A stretch of DNA of 64,000 nucleotides from Chryseolinea soli (GTDB taxonomy: Bacteria > Bacteroidota > Bacteroidia > Cytophagales > Cyclobacteriaceae): positions 4,650,001 through 4,714,000 of the forward strand of contig NZ_CP032382.1 of NCBI RefSeq assembly GCF_003589925.1, written 5' to 3'. Shown here one piece after another: positions 1-8,636 of the stretch (the first letter of the stretch is position 1; each line of letters begins with the position of its first letter). The position numbers were made by a program, and so were the translations under genes. Under the pieces are notes generated by a model, which saw only the letters and a program-made list of their open reading frames with translations, was not told where the DNA came from and did no database searches.

Positions 1-1098
1 TAATGCCACCAATACGAACAGAGAGCTTCGCACACTGTGCAGAAAACCCAGCATAACGATCGCCACGATGAGCACGGCCAGCCCGAGGTCCTCGATCACC
101 AGGTCGGCCGAGCGAAGCGTGTAAACGGATTGGTCCGCGGATATGGTAAACGTTAGTTTTTCTTTTTCATACTCCTTTTCCAGTTGAGCGAAGACCTTCC
201 TGACGCCTTTGCTAACGTTCACCGCATTGGCATCGGATTGCTTAATGATTTGAACACCGATGGAGGGCAGCCCGTTTACATGATTGATCGCCGTGGTCTT
301 GGCCGTGGCGTCTATGACCTCCGCCACATCTTTTATATAGATACTTCCTGCCCCGGGATGTTGGCGGATGATAAGGTTACGGATCTGCTCAATGGAAGTA
401 ACATTGGCGTCGTACTGAATCGACACCTGTTGATCAACGGTTTCGATCCGTCCTGCCGGGAAAGACTGATTGGCATAATGGACCGCGTCCGTCACCTGGG
501 TGATGCTGATACCATAGGCATTGAGCTTTTCCTGGTTAACATTGACCTGTATCTGACGTTCATCGCCACCAATGACGTTGACTTGTCCGACGCCGGTAAC
601 GTTTTGCAAGACCGGGCGGAGCTGCTTGTCAACCAGGTCATACAAATTCTTCGAGGCCAGTTGTGAGGTGATCCCTGCGCGAATGACCGGTGTCTCTTCC
701 AGGTTCACTTTGCTGACGATCGGTCGATCGATGTCTTCCGGAAGCGTATTCAATACCTGATCGGCCTTGCGCTGCACGTTTCGCTCAGCTTCGTCAAGAT
801 CGGTTCCGCTTTTCAATTGAATGGCGATCTGTGACAGTCCTTCCTGTGAGGTGGAGCTAATTTTGTCGAGGCCTTCAACCGAAGCAAAGACATCTTCCAG
901 TTTTCGGGTCACGGAGGTTTCGACTTCTGCGGCGGATGCACCCGGATAGACGGTGCTGACAGATACGGTGAGGACTTCCATCTTCGGAAGCAGGTTATAG
1001 TTTAACCTAAAGTAACATTGTACTCCAAATAGAATAAGGACTGTAAAGATGACAAGGACCAATAAAGGTCTCTTAACGGCAATCTCTGTTATTGACAT
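1..1098 (-). CDS. RND efflux pump inner-membrane subunit (HAE1/AcrB type), 3' part missing
   Basis: Partial gene: 366 codons from the start are present and the reading frame runs off the left edge. The protein begins MSITEIAVKRPLLV, the typical cytoplasmic start and first membrane helix of AcrB/HAE1-family pumps, followed by the porter-domain motifs NLLPKMEVLTVSVSTVYPGA and a VTGVGQVNV segment near residue 165. The visible end, with a hydrophobic stretch reading LAVLIVAIVMLGFLH, is the second membrane helix. These pumps are proton-driven trimers that export drugs, lipids or metals from the periplasm through an adaptor and an outer-membrane channel. Here it is the third gene of an operon: it starts 11 bp after the adaptor gene. 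The substrate cannot be read from this part; the sequence is closer to HAE-type multidrug pumps than to CusA metal pumps, but that is an impression. Confidence 0.93.
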   Translation of the reverse strand, partial: MSITEIAVKRPLLVLVIFTVLILFGVQCYFRLNYNLLPKMEVLTVSVSTVYPGASAAEVETSVTRKLEDVFASVEGLDKISSTSQEGLSQIAIQLKSGTDLDEAERNVQRKADQVLNTLPEDIDRPIVSKVNLEETPVIRAGITSQLASKNLYDLVDKQLRPVLQNVTGVGQVNVIGGDERQIQVNVNQEKLNAYGISITQVTDAVHYANQSFPAGRIETVDQQVSIQYDANVTSIEQIRNLIIRQHPGAGSIYIKDVAEVIDATAKTTAINHVNGLPSIGVQIIKQSDANAVNVSKGVRKVFAQLEKEYEKEKLTFTISADQSVYTLRSADLVIEDLGLAVLIVAIVMLGFLHSVRSSLFVLVAL

Positions 1099-1109
1099 GA
1101 TCTGGCGCT

Positions 1110-2168
1110 TTAGTTGGAAACACGAACAACACTACCTTCCTTTAAATTGATCTGACCGGAAGTCACCACGACCTCTTCGGCGCGTAGCCCACGGGTGACT
1201 TGAATGTTTTCTCCAAGCGCTTTCCCCGTTTGAATAGGCCGCTGATGAACGACACTGTCGGAGACCACATATACCGATGCATTCTGGATGCTCTCCAGCA
1301 GCGCCTCGCGTGGAATGACCAACACTTTTTCGGTGGTGTTTTTGGAGAAGTCGACATAAACAAATGTTCCCGATCGCAGGAGTGAAGTCTCCGTATTGTT
1401 CATCATGACTTCCACCCGGTAGCTGTGCGTTTCATCCGCTTGAGGACTGATGAAGCTAACGCTGCCGGAAAAACTTTTGTCGGGGTATACATCGGTTTTA
1501 ATCTTCACCGACTGTCCCTGCTGGATCTGGTATACTTCGCTTTCGGTCAGGTTAACCGCTACTTTTGCTTTGGAGAGGCTGATGATCGTGGCAATCTCGC
1601 TTCCTGCATTTGCATACATGCCCGACTCTACCGGCTTAGCGGAAATAATACCGCTGATCGGCGCTTTAATGGCCGCGTCACTGATATTCTTTTTGACTTG
1701 ACTTACCTGGTTGAGGGCATCCTGGTAGTTTTTGCTGATCTCGTTTACCTTCTCCTGGGTAGCGGCTTTCCCTTGCAGCAATTCGGTGTATACTTGCAAG
1801 TCATGTTGTAATTTGCTGGCGTTCGTCTCAGCTTTCTGTAAGTCAAGTTGCAAGGCTTGCATGTCCATCACCGCCAATACCTGGCCTTCGGTTACGTGAC
1901 TACCCAGATCAAAGCGAATTTGACGAATCATTCCACCGCTCAGCGCCAGCGCCTTCACTTCCTTGAACGGCGCAATGCTGCCCGTCTTGATCATATTGAT
2001 TTCATGCAACTGTTCACTGGCGACAGCAATTTTTACGGGAATCCGGAGCTTGCTCTGCAGAGCCGGTGTGTTTTTTTCATCGAGCACTTTTTTGTTTGCC
2101 CAAAGATTGTAGCCAATCAGCAACACGATAAGGAAGCCGATTATGCTGATGATATGCATACTCTTCAT
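1110..2168 (-). CDS. RND efflux periplasmic adaptor (membrane fusion protein)
   Basis: A 352-residue adaptor that bridges the inner-membrane pump and the outer-membrane channel. An N-terminal hydrophobic segment (about residues 4-22) serves as membrane anchor or uncleaved signal. A split biotinyl-lipoyl domain follows (GSHVTEGQVLAVMD before, IKAPISGIISAKPVESGMY after) around an alpha-hairpin of about 60 residues, then a beta-barrel domain and a membrane-proximal domain ending with LKEGSVVRVSN. Length and order are standard for HlyD/AcrA-type adaptors. It lies 5 bp after the TolC-like gene and 11 bp before the pump gene, so the three are one transcription unit read leftwards. No lipobox cysteine is visible. 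Confidence 0.95.
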   Translation of the reverse strand: MKSMHIISIIGFLIVLLIGYNLWANKKVLDEKNTPALQSKLRIPVKIAVASEQLHEINMIKTGSIAPFKEVKALALSGGMIRQIRFDLGSHVTEGQVLAVMDMQALQLDLQKAETNASKLQHDLQVYTELLQGKAATQEKVNEISKNYQDALNQVSQVKKNISDAAIKAPISGIISAKPVESGMYANAGSEIATIISLSKAKVAVNLTESEVYQIQQGQSVKIKTDVYPDKSFSGSVSFISPQADETHSYRVEVMMNNTETSLLRSGTFVYVDFSKNTTEKVLVIPREALLESIQNASVYVVSDSVVHQRPIQTGKALGENIQVTRGLRAEEVVVTSGQINLKEGSVVRVSN

Positions 2169-2173
2169 AAAAT

Positions 2174-3511
2174 TTAGTTTGATAGCGTCTGGTAAAAGTC
2201 TTTTAGTGTCCCCTGGGCTTTTTCAAGGTCAACCTTCGCCAGGAAAAAATTGTATAAGGAATTGAGATAGTTGCTTTGTGAGTCCCTCAGCGTGTTTTGT
2301 GCGGTCAGCCACTCGGTGAGGTCGGTAGTACCTTTCTGATATTGGAGATGAATGGCATTGAACGTTGATTGCGCCAGTTCGATATTCTCTGTGTAAAGGC
2401 GTAGGTTCGACTGCTCCTGTTTGAATTTGGACCTGGTATTTTCAAGCTCAACCTGGTATCTGCTTTCTTCCAGCTTAAAATTCTCGATGGAATTCCGCCA
2501 CTTGTATTTGGCTTGCGTGATTTGTGCCTGTCTTTTAAAGTCAACAATCGGGATGGTTAGCTTAAGCCCAATGCTGGAATAAGAACTCATGGAGGACCAT
2601 GCCTGGTTCACTTCATTTCCAAAGCCAACGTTGCCGTAACGGGCATACGCAGAAAGTTTGGGATAGATGATGTTCTTGAGCCTGCGTTCATCGATCTCCG
2701 TAAGCTTGGCATTAACCTGTAATAATTTATAGTCTGTGCGGTTGCTCACCGAAGCTTGTTGTAGTGAGTCCGTGGTGGGTATATAGAAGTCCAGTGTCTC
2801 GTTCGTTATGGGTTTTACGGTCAGTTGCTCCAGGATGGGAAAACCCATTTCAAACTTTAACTGGTTCTCGGATAATGTGAGATTTGTTTCGGCTACACGT
2901 ATTTGCGTGAGCGAAGTGTTGTAGTTGACTTTTATTTTTTCAAGATCTTTTAACAGCGTTACGCCTTTATTGACTTGTTGTTCCGTTACCTGCATTTGAC
3001 CCCGGTAAGTTTCGTTTGTGGAATGCAGCAACTCGAGTTGTTCGCGATACACAGCAATCTGGAAATAAGCATTACAGATATTGTAGATCAAAGTCTCCTC
3101 ATTCTTGGCGACGTTGAGCTCCGCCTGAAGTTTGCTATAGCGGTTGGCCTGGAGACCGGTGATGAGCGATTTGTCGAAGATCGTTTGGTCCAGCTGTGCC
3201 ATCGGGTTAACCTGGTACTGCTTGGTAAACGCAACCCGGACATCCTCCGGACCAAAGACACCGGCCGGTATAACGGTTTGTTGCACTTTTAGATTGTCGT
3301 CTAATGTGCCGGTTAGGGTCACGGTCGGCAGGTACGCAGCCAAGGCTTCTCTCGCCTTGGCATCGGCAAGCTTCTTTTCATTGGCGTATACTTGGTTGCT
3401 GTGGTTGTTTTTTAACCCATAGTCTATGCAGGACTTTAGCGTCCAAACATCCTGCGCAAACAATGCGGTTGGCAGTATTAACAGCAAGCTTAAAAAAGTA
3501 CTTCTATTCAT
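2174..3511 (-). CDS. TolC-family outer-membrane efflux channel
   Basis: A 445-residue outer-membrane factor. I start it at the ATG at 3511, which gives a good signal peptide ending at LPTALFAQ; a longer reading begins 11 codons upstream but would put KRKKRRR before the signal. The mature protein begins with DVWTLKSCIDYGLKNNH, the usual first helix of OEP repeats, and contains two long coiled-coil helix pairs typical of TolC. It forms the exit duct of the tripartite pump whose other two parts follow in the same operon. The 246-bp spacer upstream, shared with the divergent lytS-like gene, carries a 21-bp-period direct repeat at 3609-3644 that may be the operator. Confidence 0.93.
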   Translation of the reverse strand: MNRSTFLSLLLILPTALFAQDVWTLKSCIDYGLKNNHSNQVYANEKKLADAKAREALAAYLPTVTLTGTLDDNLKVQQTVIPAGVFGPEDVRVAFTKQYQVNPMAQLDQTIFDKSLITGLQANRYSKLQAELNVAKNEETLIYNICNAYFQIAVYREQLELLHSTNETYRGQMQVTEQQVNKGVTLLKDLEKIKVNYNTSLTQIRVAETNLTLSENQLKFEMGFPILEQLTVKPITNETLDFYIPTTDSLQQASVSNRTDYKLLQVNAKLTEIDERRLKNIIYPKLSAYARYGNVGFGNEVNQAWSSMSSYSSIGLKLTIPIVDFKRQAQITQAKYKWRNSIENFKLEESRYQVELENTRSKFKQEQSNLRLYTENIELAQSTFNAIHLQYQKGTTDLTEWLTAQNTLRDSQSNYLNSLYNFFLAKVDLEKAQGTLKDFYQTLSN

Positions 3512-3608
3512 TCGTCTTCGTTTTTTCCTTTTGGGGAACAGCATTTTTACTTGTGCTGATTAGAACCTGAAGCAAAAGACGTGATTATGGTTCTGCGGGA
3601 TTTTGTTA

Positions 3609-3644
3609 TTATACCAAAGCCCCTCCCTTTTATACCAAATCCCC
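3609..3644. promoter_or_regulatory. Direct repeat TTATACCAAANCCCC x2, candidate LytTR-binding site
   Basis: Two 15-bp copies start at 3609 and 3630, exactly 21 bp apart, and match at 14 of 15 bases. Read towards the efflux operon they are GGGGNTTTGGTATAA. LytTR regulators (AgrA, AlgR, ComE) bind pairs of short direct repeats spaced about two helical turns apart. The site lies between the efflux operon (start 3511) and a LytTR two-component pair (from 3758). Binding is inferred. Confidence 0.55.
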
Positions 3645-3728
3645 CAGGCGCCTGCGTGTATGTGATCTGAAAGCTCTAACTAGCATCGGGAACCAACGTT
3701 TGCGGGAATCGGGTCCGGCGGATATGCG

Positions 3729-3736
3729 TATCTTTG
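3729..3736 (+). promoter_or_regulatory. Candidate -7 box TATCTTTG for the lytS-like gene
   Basis: Perfect match to the Bacteroidota TAnnTTTG element. It ends 21 bp before the ATG at 3758. It overlaps the TTG at 3734 that would give a longer ORF, which argues for the ATG as the true start. A TTTG upstream lies 26 bp away, longer than usual. Confidence 0.45.
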
Positions 3737-3757
3737 AATCAGAAAATCTCCAGAACT

Positions 3758-4831
3758 ATGACGGACGATCGTGAAAATCTAAAGACCGGGAAGCTGATCA
3801 ATTTTGTCGTCGAAGACCGGCACAGACTATTGCGGCATGTCATCTTTCTGCTGGGTTTATTCGCACTTTTGTATACCGCTAACTTCTCCACGAGCTATCC
3901 GGGTCAGTATAGATACTATATCTTATTCTCGGTGTACATCGTTTTTATTTCGATGTTCTATATCAATATGTATGTGCTCGTTCCCTATTTTTTCTTTAAG
4001 GACAGGTATGTACTATACTTGATACTTTTAATCATCGTGGTCACGCTGGGGTTGTCCGCTGTGGGCTATATTCTCAACATCCTCCTGGGTGATTATCGTA
4101 TTCTCGAAGGGCGCCCGGAGGATAGGCGAGGTTTCTATGAAGGCGCCATTGAATCGGTTTGCGTTATATTGGTGACGACAACACTAAAGCTTTTGCAGCG
4201 GTGGGCAAAAGACAATGAACGGATTGCCGAGCTGAAAAACCTCACCTTGCGCATGGAGTTAAATGAATTGAGGAGCCAGATCAGTCCACACTTTCTCTTC
4301 AATATGCTCAACAACATAAAGGCCCTGGTCAGAACCAATCCGGAAATGGCCACTACGGTTATTATAAAACTGTCTGAATTTTTAAGATTTCAGCTCTATG
4401 AGAATAGCGAAGAGAAGACGTTGCTGACTTCGGAAATAAATTTTTTGTCGAACTTCGTCAACCTGGAAAAAATAAGAAGGGACAACCTCTTTGTCACCAT
4501 ACAAAATAAGATGGATCAGCAGACCGCGCGCAATATTTTTGTGCCGCCGAATTTGTTCATCATGTTTGTCGAGAATGCTGTAAAGCACAGCGTCGACTTA
4601 ACGGACAAAGACGCACACATCGACATACAGTTCGAAGCGACCCACAACAAACTTCATTTTAGCTGTACCAATTCGGTAAACCCCGCCTATCCTGTTTCCG
4701 ACAAGAAGAATGGCGGATTAGGTCTGGTCAATATCAAAAGAAGATTGGAATTGCTTTACCAGGATAAGTACAGTTTGGAGATCACTGCGACAGATAAAGT
4801 ATATACTGTAAATCTAACGATTCCCCTATGA
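3758..4831 (+). CDS. LytS-type sensor histidine kinase
   Basis: A 357-residue membrane kinase of the His_kinase (PF06580) family. Four hydrophobic segments lie in the first 145 residues, then a short linker helix, then the phosphoacceptor motif SQISPHFLFNMLNN with His near residue 178, and a HATPase_c domain with FVENAVKHS and GGLGLVNIKRRLELLY. The start is the ATG at 3758; an in-frame TTG 24 bp upstream sits inside a likely -7 promoter box. The stop overlaps the regulator start by 4 bp (ATGA), so the two are translationally coupled. The kinase likely senses a membrane or small-molecule signal and phosphorylates the LytTR protein. The divergent RND operon is the obvious candidate target. Confidence 0.93.
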   Translation: MTDDRENLKTGKLINFVVEDRHRLLRHVIFLLGLFALLYTANFSTSYPGQYRYYILFSVYIVFISMFYINMYVLVPYFFFKDRYVLYLILLIIVVTLGLSAVGYILNILLGDYRILEGRPEDRRGFYEGAIESVCVILVTTTLKLLQRWAKDNERIAELKNLTLRMELNELRSQISPHFLFNMLNNIKALVRTNPEMATTVIIKLSEFLRFQLYENSEEKTLLTSEINFLSNFVNLEKIRRDNLFVTIQNKMDQQTARNIFVPPNLFIMFVENAVKHSVDLTDKDAHIDIQFEATHNKLHFSCTNSVNPAYPVSDKKNGGLGLVNIKRRLELLYQDKYSLEITATDKVYTVNLTIPL

Positions 4832-5559
4832 CCTGTATAATTGTCGATGATGAGCCCTTGGCCAGAGAGGAGATGCACGCGCTGATCAAAGAGGTGTCGC
4901 AGCTTGACGTCCTTGGAAAATTTTCAAATGCGCTCGCTGCACTGGACTTTCTCAAGACAACGGACGTTGACCTTATTTTCCTCGACATTGAAATGCCGAT
5001 GGTCTCCGGCTTGGAATTTGCCGAACGCATTCCGAAACAAACGCTCGTCATTTTCACAACGGCCTACCCCCAATACGCCTTAAAAAGCTACGAGCTCGAT
5101 GCCATCGACTACTTGCTGAAGCCTATTGAAAAGGAAAGGGTTGAGAAAGCGATAAACAAGGCCCTGGTTTACAGGAAACTGTTATCGGATGATAGCGAAA
5201 AAAGTACGGTCGAATCAAATACAGAATCATTTTTGCTCATTAAGGCTGAGCGGAGATACTACAAGGTTAATTTCAGTGAGATCAAGTTTATCGAGGGCCT
5301 CAAAGACTACGTGGTCATTTATACGAAAAACCAAAAGCTGTTCACAGCGATGAATTTAAAGACGATTCATCAAAAATTGCCGCCAACCCTCTTCTTGCGC
5401 GTGAGCAAATCCTATGTGGTGAATAAAGATCACATCGAGTCGTTCGACAATCACACTTTGTTCATCGGCGATTCCGAGATTCCCGTCGGGGAGGTGTATC
5501 GAAAAGATTTTTTTGAAAAGTATGTGGGTAATTCGCTTAATGATTCATCGAATTTTTGA
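4828..5559 (+). CDS. LytTR-family response regulator
   Basis: A 243-residue regulator. The receiver domain occupies residues 1-120, with the acidic pair in IIVDDEP, the phosphoacceptor Asp53 in IFLDIEMPM and Lys in YLLKPIEKERV. A LytTR DNA-binding domain follows from about residue 140 (FLLIKAERRYYKVNFSEIKFIEG ... FLRVSKSYVVN), ending near residue 238. It partners the kinase it overlaps by 4 bp. LytTR proteins bind paired direct repeats, and a suitable one sits at 3609-3644 in the spacer to the efflux operon, so control of that operon is a reasonable prediction. Confidence 0.95.
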   Translation: MTCIIVDDEPLAREEMHALIKEVSQLDVLGKFSNALAALDFLKTTDVDLIFLDIEMPMVSGLEFAERIPKQTLVIFTTAYPQYALKSYELDAIDYLLKPIEKERVEKAINKALVYRKLLSDDSEKSTVESNTESFLLIKAERRYYKVNFSEIKFIEGLKDYVVIYTKNQKLFTAMNLKTIHQKLPPTLFLRVSKSYVVNKDHIESFDNHTLFIGDSEIPVGEVYRKDFFEKYVGNSLNDSSNF

Positions 5560-5684
5560 TAAGTGCGATAGTGGGAAGGAGAGTTGAGCGTTGGCCGCAA
5601 GGCGGATTTGATTGGGCAAGTATCTGTGTAGAGCGGCTCTTGGCACAATATTCCCCGCGAACAAGGGAGTATTCATCCCGTGCG

Positions 5685-5912
5685 TTATTTGAATGACCAA
5701 ATTGTTGAAGTTACCTGGATCAGCATATCAGTGTTGATGATCTTCGAGGTGGCCATAGCGCGTGGCACACTTACCTTAATAGGAGCGTTGCCATAGAAAT
5801 CGTGGAGAAACACCAGCGAGCCCAGGATGGCGGTTACGACACCCGCTATGGCGAGGAGAGAACGGACTCTTGATCTGTTTCCTGTTTTGATGGTGTTGTG
5901 AGACGTTTTCAT
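5685..5912 (-). CDS. Small membrane protein, unknown function
   Basis: A 75-codon ORF with a basic N terminus (KTSHNTIKTGNRSRVR) followed by a single hydrophobic helix (about residues 18-40) and a polar tail. I recognise no family. It is convergent with the LytTR gene and separated from the next gene, DUF5690, by about 125 bp. It would sit in the inner membrane with its tail outside. The composition is protein-like but the ORF is short, so it may not be expressed. Confidence 0.4.
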   Translation of the reverse strand: MKTSHNTIKTGNRSRVRSLLAIAGVVTAILGSLVFLHDFYGNAPIKVSVPRAMATSKIINTDMLIQVTSTIWSFK

Positions 5913-6038
5913 TTTGGCTTGTGATTATGATGTAAATAACGGCCTGGAAATGGGCTTTGGCTATGGGAAAAAGGCCGTTTCAGGGCTTGGGTAGGTGAAT
6001 GCCGGAAAACGGGCGGTGAATTCTGGAAGCGGGCCAGG

Positions 6039-7367
6039 CTAAGCGGGCGTGGAAACGCTCGACGATGCCTGAACTTGGCGTGATTGCCACCGCCGGTGCT
6101 TCAAATGGAAATACGCCATCGATCCGCCGATCAGCAGACTGCCTGCCGCCGAAACGGCATATCCCGCCAGGAGAAAGAAATCCAGCCAGCTCACCTCCGC
6201 AAAACCAAACTCTTTGAACAGCACCACCCCCAGGCTCCCGAGGTATCCAAAAGAGTCGGCGATGTACATAATAAACCCAACGGTACCCACATACTGGAAA
6301 GCCGCCAGCAAGCGGTCGAAGAAAATGCTGTTGAAGGGAATGTAGCCCAGGTACAGTCCCAATCCGATCAGGATCATCCAAACGGTGGGAGAGATCAGGT
6401 GCTGCTGGAACAAGAACGTGCTCACCCCCACCAACACCATGCCCACAAACACGATCAGGTGATTCACCATCAGGGCAACTTTGTTGTTCTTAATGATCAT
6501 CGTGCTGCCAATAATAATGAGCACAGCAATGGAGATGGGCGTTTCCGTGGTGGCAAAGATCTCCGGTGAATTTCCATAGCCCAGCGACTTCCAGACCTCG
6601 GCCGAAAAATTGTCGCGCAAGTCGCGGAAGGTGGTGAGCAGCATGTAGCTGAGCGTGAACAAGACGATCCCCGGTAAAAAAGTAGCGACAAAATTCTTGC
6701 GCTCGGCGGCGTCCATCGGTTGCCGTTTGGTGCGCAACTGTTCGTCCAGTGCGGAGGGCGGTGGAAGTTTGTCCAGCAAATACAGAAACACCAGCAAGGG
6801 CACCGCGAACACACCACACGCCGCAAACGGCATCCACATTTCTGAAACGCCCCAATCGCGCATGATAAAGCCGCCAACGGACTTAGCAAATCCTGCGGAA
6901 AAAATAAAGCTCACCGAGAGTCCGGCGCCCAGCACTTCCGTGAACCGCCGTCCTTCCAAATACCCGAACACCATGCCCCAGACAAATCCAAGGGGGAATC
7001 CATTGGTAAAAAGAAATACCATATTATACGGCGCCGGCACCACGGCAAACAGCAACCACGACAAACCGGCCAATCCCACCATCAGCAGGATGCCCATGGC
7101 CCGCGAAGCGGCTTTCAATTCAGAGATGATCTTGATGCCGACAAACTTGGCGCAGCCATAGCCCACCACCTGGAAGATGACCAGCCAACTCTTATAACTC
7201 AACGCTCCCACCCGCATACCTTCGAACGTGGCTACGGAGAAGGCTTTGCGAAAAGCATAGATACAGGTGTAGAGACAAAACGCCATAAGGGTGGCATACA
7301 ACGCAAACCAAAAACTGTGGGTATGCTTTAACCAGCGGGTGATGGGCGACTCAGAAGGTAATGCCAT
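6039..7367 (-). CDS. DUF5690-family membrane transporter (MFS-like)
   Basis: About 442 residues from the ATG at 7367 (MALPSESPITRWLKH), with roughly twelve hydrophobic segments. The motif LYTCIYAFRKAFSVATFEG near the first helix and the layout resemble DUF5690 proteins, which are related to major-facilitator carriers and common in Bacteroidota. A longer reading from 7433 is open but would add 22 polar residues and overlap the upstream gene more. With the chosen start it overlaps the 3' end of the PHP phosphatase gene by 17 bp, suggesting co-transcription. Substrate unknown. The tail from about residue 415 is charged and cytoplasmic. Confidence 0.8.
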   Translation of the reverse strand: MALPSESPITRWLKHTHSFWFALYATLMAFCLYTCIYAFRKAFSVATFEGMRVGALSYKSWLVIFQVVGYGCAKFVGIKIISELKAASRAMGILLMVGLAGLSWLLFAVVPAPYNMVFLFTNGFPLGFVWGMVFGYLEGRRFTEVLGAGLSVSFIFSAGFAKSVGGFIMRDWGVSEMWMPFAACGVFAVPLLVFLYLLDKLPPPSALDEQLRTKRQPMDAAERKNFVATFLPGIVLFTLSYMLLTTFRDLRDNFSAEVWKSLGYGNSPEIFATTETPISIAVLIIIGSTMIIKNNKVALMVNHLIVFVGMVLVGVSTFLFQQHLISPTVWMILIGLGLYLGYIPFNSIFFDRLLAAFQYVGTVGFIMYIADSFGYLGSLGVVLFKEFGFAEVSWLDFFLLAGYAVSAAGSLLIGGSMAYFHLKHRRWQSRQVQASSSVSTPA

Positions 7368-8199
7368 GCGCGTTAAATGAAAAGGGTTTCCAGCGGCCTT
7401 CGTGTAAACAGCTGATCGTTTTGAATCCGACACGGTGCAAGAGGGCGGCCGTTTCCGGGAAGTGGTTGGTCAGATCCTCCGGACGATGGGCGTCGCTGTT
7501 GATGGTGACGGGAATATTTTTCTCCGCCATCATCTGCAATATCCATGGACTGGGATAGGGATCCGTCAATTTTTTATGATACAAGCCGCGGGTGTTCACT
7601 TCGACGATGGCGCCGCTTTTTTTTATGAGGTCCAGCGTTTGCCGGAGCTGATCGACATACCACGGATCCTGCTCGCTGAAGAATTGGCCGTCTACATTTT
7701 GGATTTTGATCTTGTCCAGGTGACCGATCACTGTGGGGCAGGCCTCGTGGATCATCTGCCGCGTCAACTCGTAGTAGCGCACCAGCGTGTCGCGGATATT
7801 CTTTTGAAAGATCTTTTCATAACCCTCCAGGAAATGCGCGTGGGGCCCATCGATCTCCCAATGCGTGCCATCGGGCAATGACTCCACAAAATGGATGGAG
7901 CCGATGGTGAAGTCCAGCAGGGGGCTGAAATCGGTTGGAGCCACCATGCCGGGAATGAAGTCCACTTCCAGGCCGGCGTAGAGCTCAAGGTCCGGGGTGG
8001 TCGATTTGAGGCTTTGTATTTCGTCCCGGTAGGCCGACAGGTTTTCCGTCTTCATACACCATTTGGAGGGAAAGGGCAGGGGAGCGTGCGAAGAGAAGCC
8101 GAGACTGATCATGCGTTGCTCCCTGGCCCGCGCGACGTGATCGGCAAGTGTGCCTTTGCCGTCGCAAAAATGACTATGGGTGTGAACGTTCGACCACAT
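7351..8199 (-). CDS. PHP-domain histidinol-phosphatase (HisJ/HisK type)
   Basis: A 282-residue PHP-family phosphoesterase. The metal-binding motif VHTHSHFCDGKG starts at His6, a GLEVDFIPG motif follows, and INSDAHRPEDL (Asp236, His238) lies near the C terminus; these are the usual metal ligands of HisJ-type histidinol-phosphatases, which release phosphate from histidinol phosphate in the last part of histidine synthesis. No other his gene is in the window, and the partner gene is a membrane transporter, so the true substrate could be another phosphate ester. The gene overlaps the DUF5690 start and is transcribed first. Confidence 0.82.
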   Translation of the reverse strand: MWSNVHTHSHFCDGKGTLADHVARAREQRMISLGFSSHAPLPFPSKWCMKTENLSAYRDEIQSLKSTTPDLELYAGLEVDFIPGMVAPTDFSPLLDFTIGSIHFVESLPDGTHWEIDGPHAHFLEGYEKIFQKNIRDTLVRYYELTRQMIHEACPTVIGHLDKIKIQNVDGQFFSEQDPWYVDQLRQTLDLIKKSGAIVEVNTRGLYHKKLTDPYPSPWILQMMAEKNIPVTINSDAHRPEDLTNHFPETAALLHRVGFKTISCLHEGRWKPFSFNAHGITF

Positions 8200-8636
8200 C
8201 AGGGGCTTTGCGGGGTTGAGGTTTAACTTCCGATTTAACGTATTTCAACCGGGTTTCAAAATAGGAATGGGGGAGAGACCTGGGGGATTGGCGCCTTTTG
8301 CCTGTAGAAGAGCGTCACCCTCAACGCCATCCTAACGAGAGTCAGTCGCACAGAAGGCCTGAGTTTTTTATTAACAAATTCATCCTATGTGGGTGACAGA
8401 GAATTCACATGCGTGTTTCACCTTTGTGCCCGTCCTTCACCATTCAAGCAGAATATTTCTTCATAAGTTTAGGTTAATGAAAGAACTTCTTCGAAGGGCG
8501 AGCCCTCCAGCCGGGAGGGCTTTTTTATTTTATACCCCTGTAACGCTTGAGCCACGGACCAAATAGCAATTGAGCCGTACACCAACTAAATTGGATTTAC
8601 AATTCGTCACCTTCGCCTTGTAAATGTGAACGGTAA
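8200..8636. other. Non-coding spacer, possible small RNA on + strand
   Basis: A 437-bp stretch between the PHP gene and the 8637 gene with no convincing ORF. It holds a strong rho-independent terminator at 8501-8528 on the + strand although no + strand gene ends nearby, so a short untranslated transcript may end there. A weak -7-like CACCTTTG (one mismatch to TAnnTTTG) lies at 8419-8426, which would give an RNA of roughly 90 nt. Nothing else is evident. Confidence 0.35.
8501..8528 (+). terminator. Rho-independent terminator without an upstream gene
   Basis: Stem AGCCCTCC (8501-8508) pairs with GGAGGGCT (8514-8521) around a 5-nt loop and runs into TTTTTTATTTT. It is a textbook terminator for the + strand, but the nearest upstream + strand gene ends at 5559 and the gene between is on the other strand. 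Confidence 0.75.

Noticed and set aside
3734..3757. TTG start for the LytS-type kinase
   Set aside because: The TTG lies within the probable -7 promoter box, and the ATG at 3758 gives a normal N terminus.
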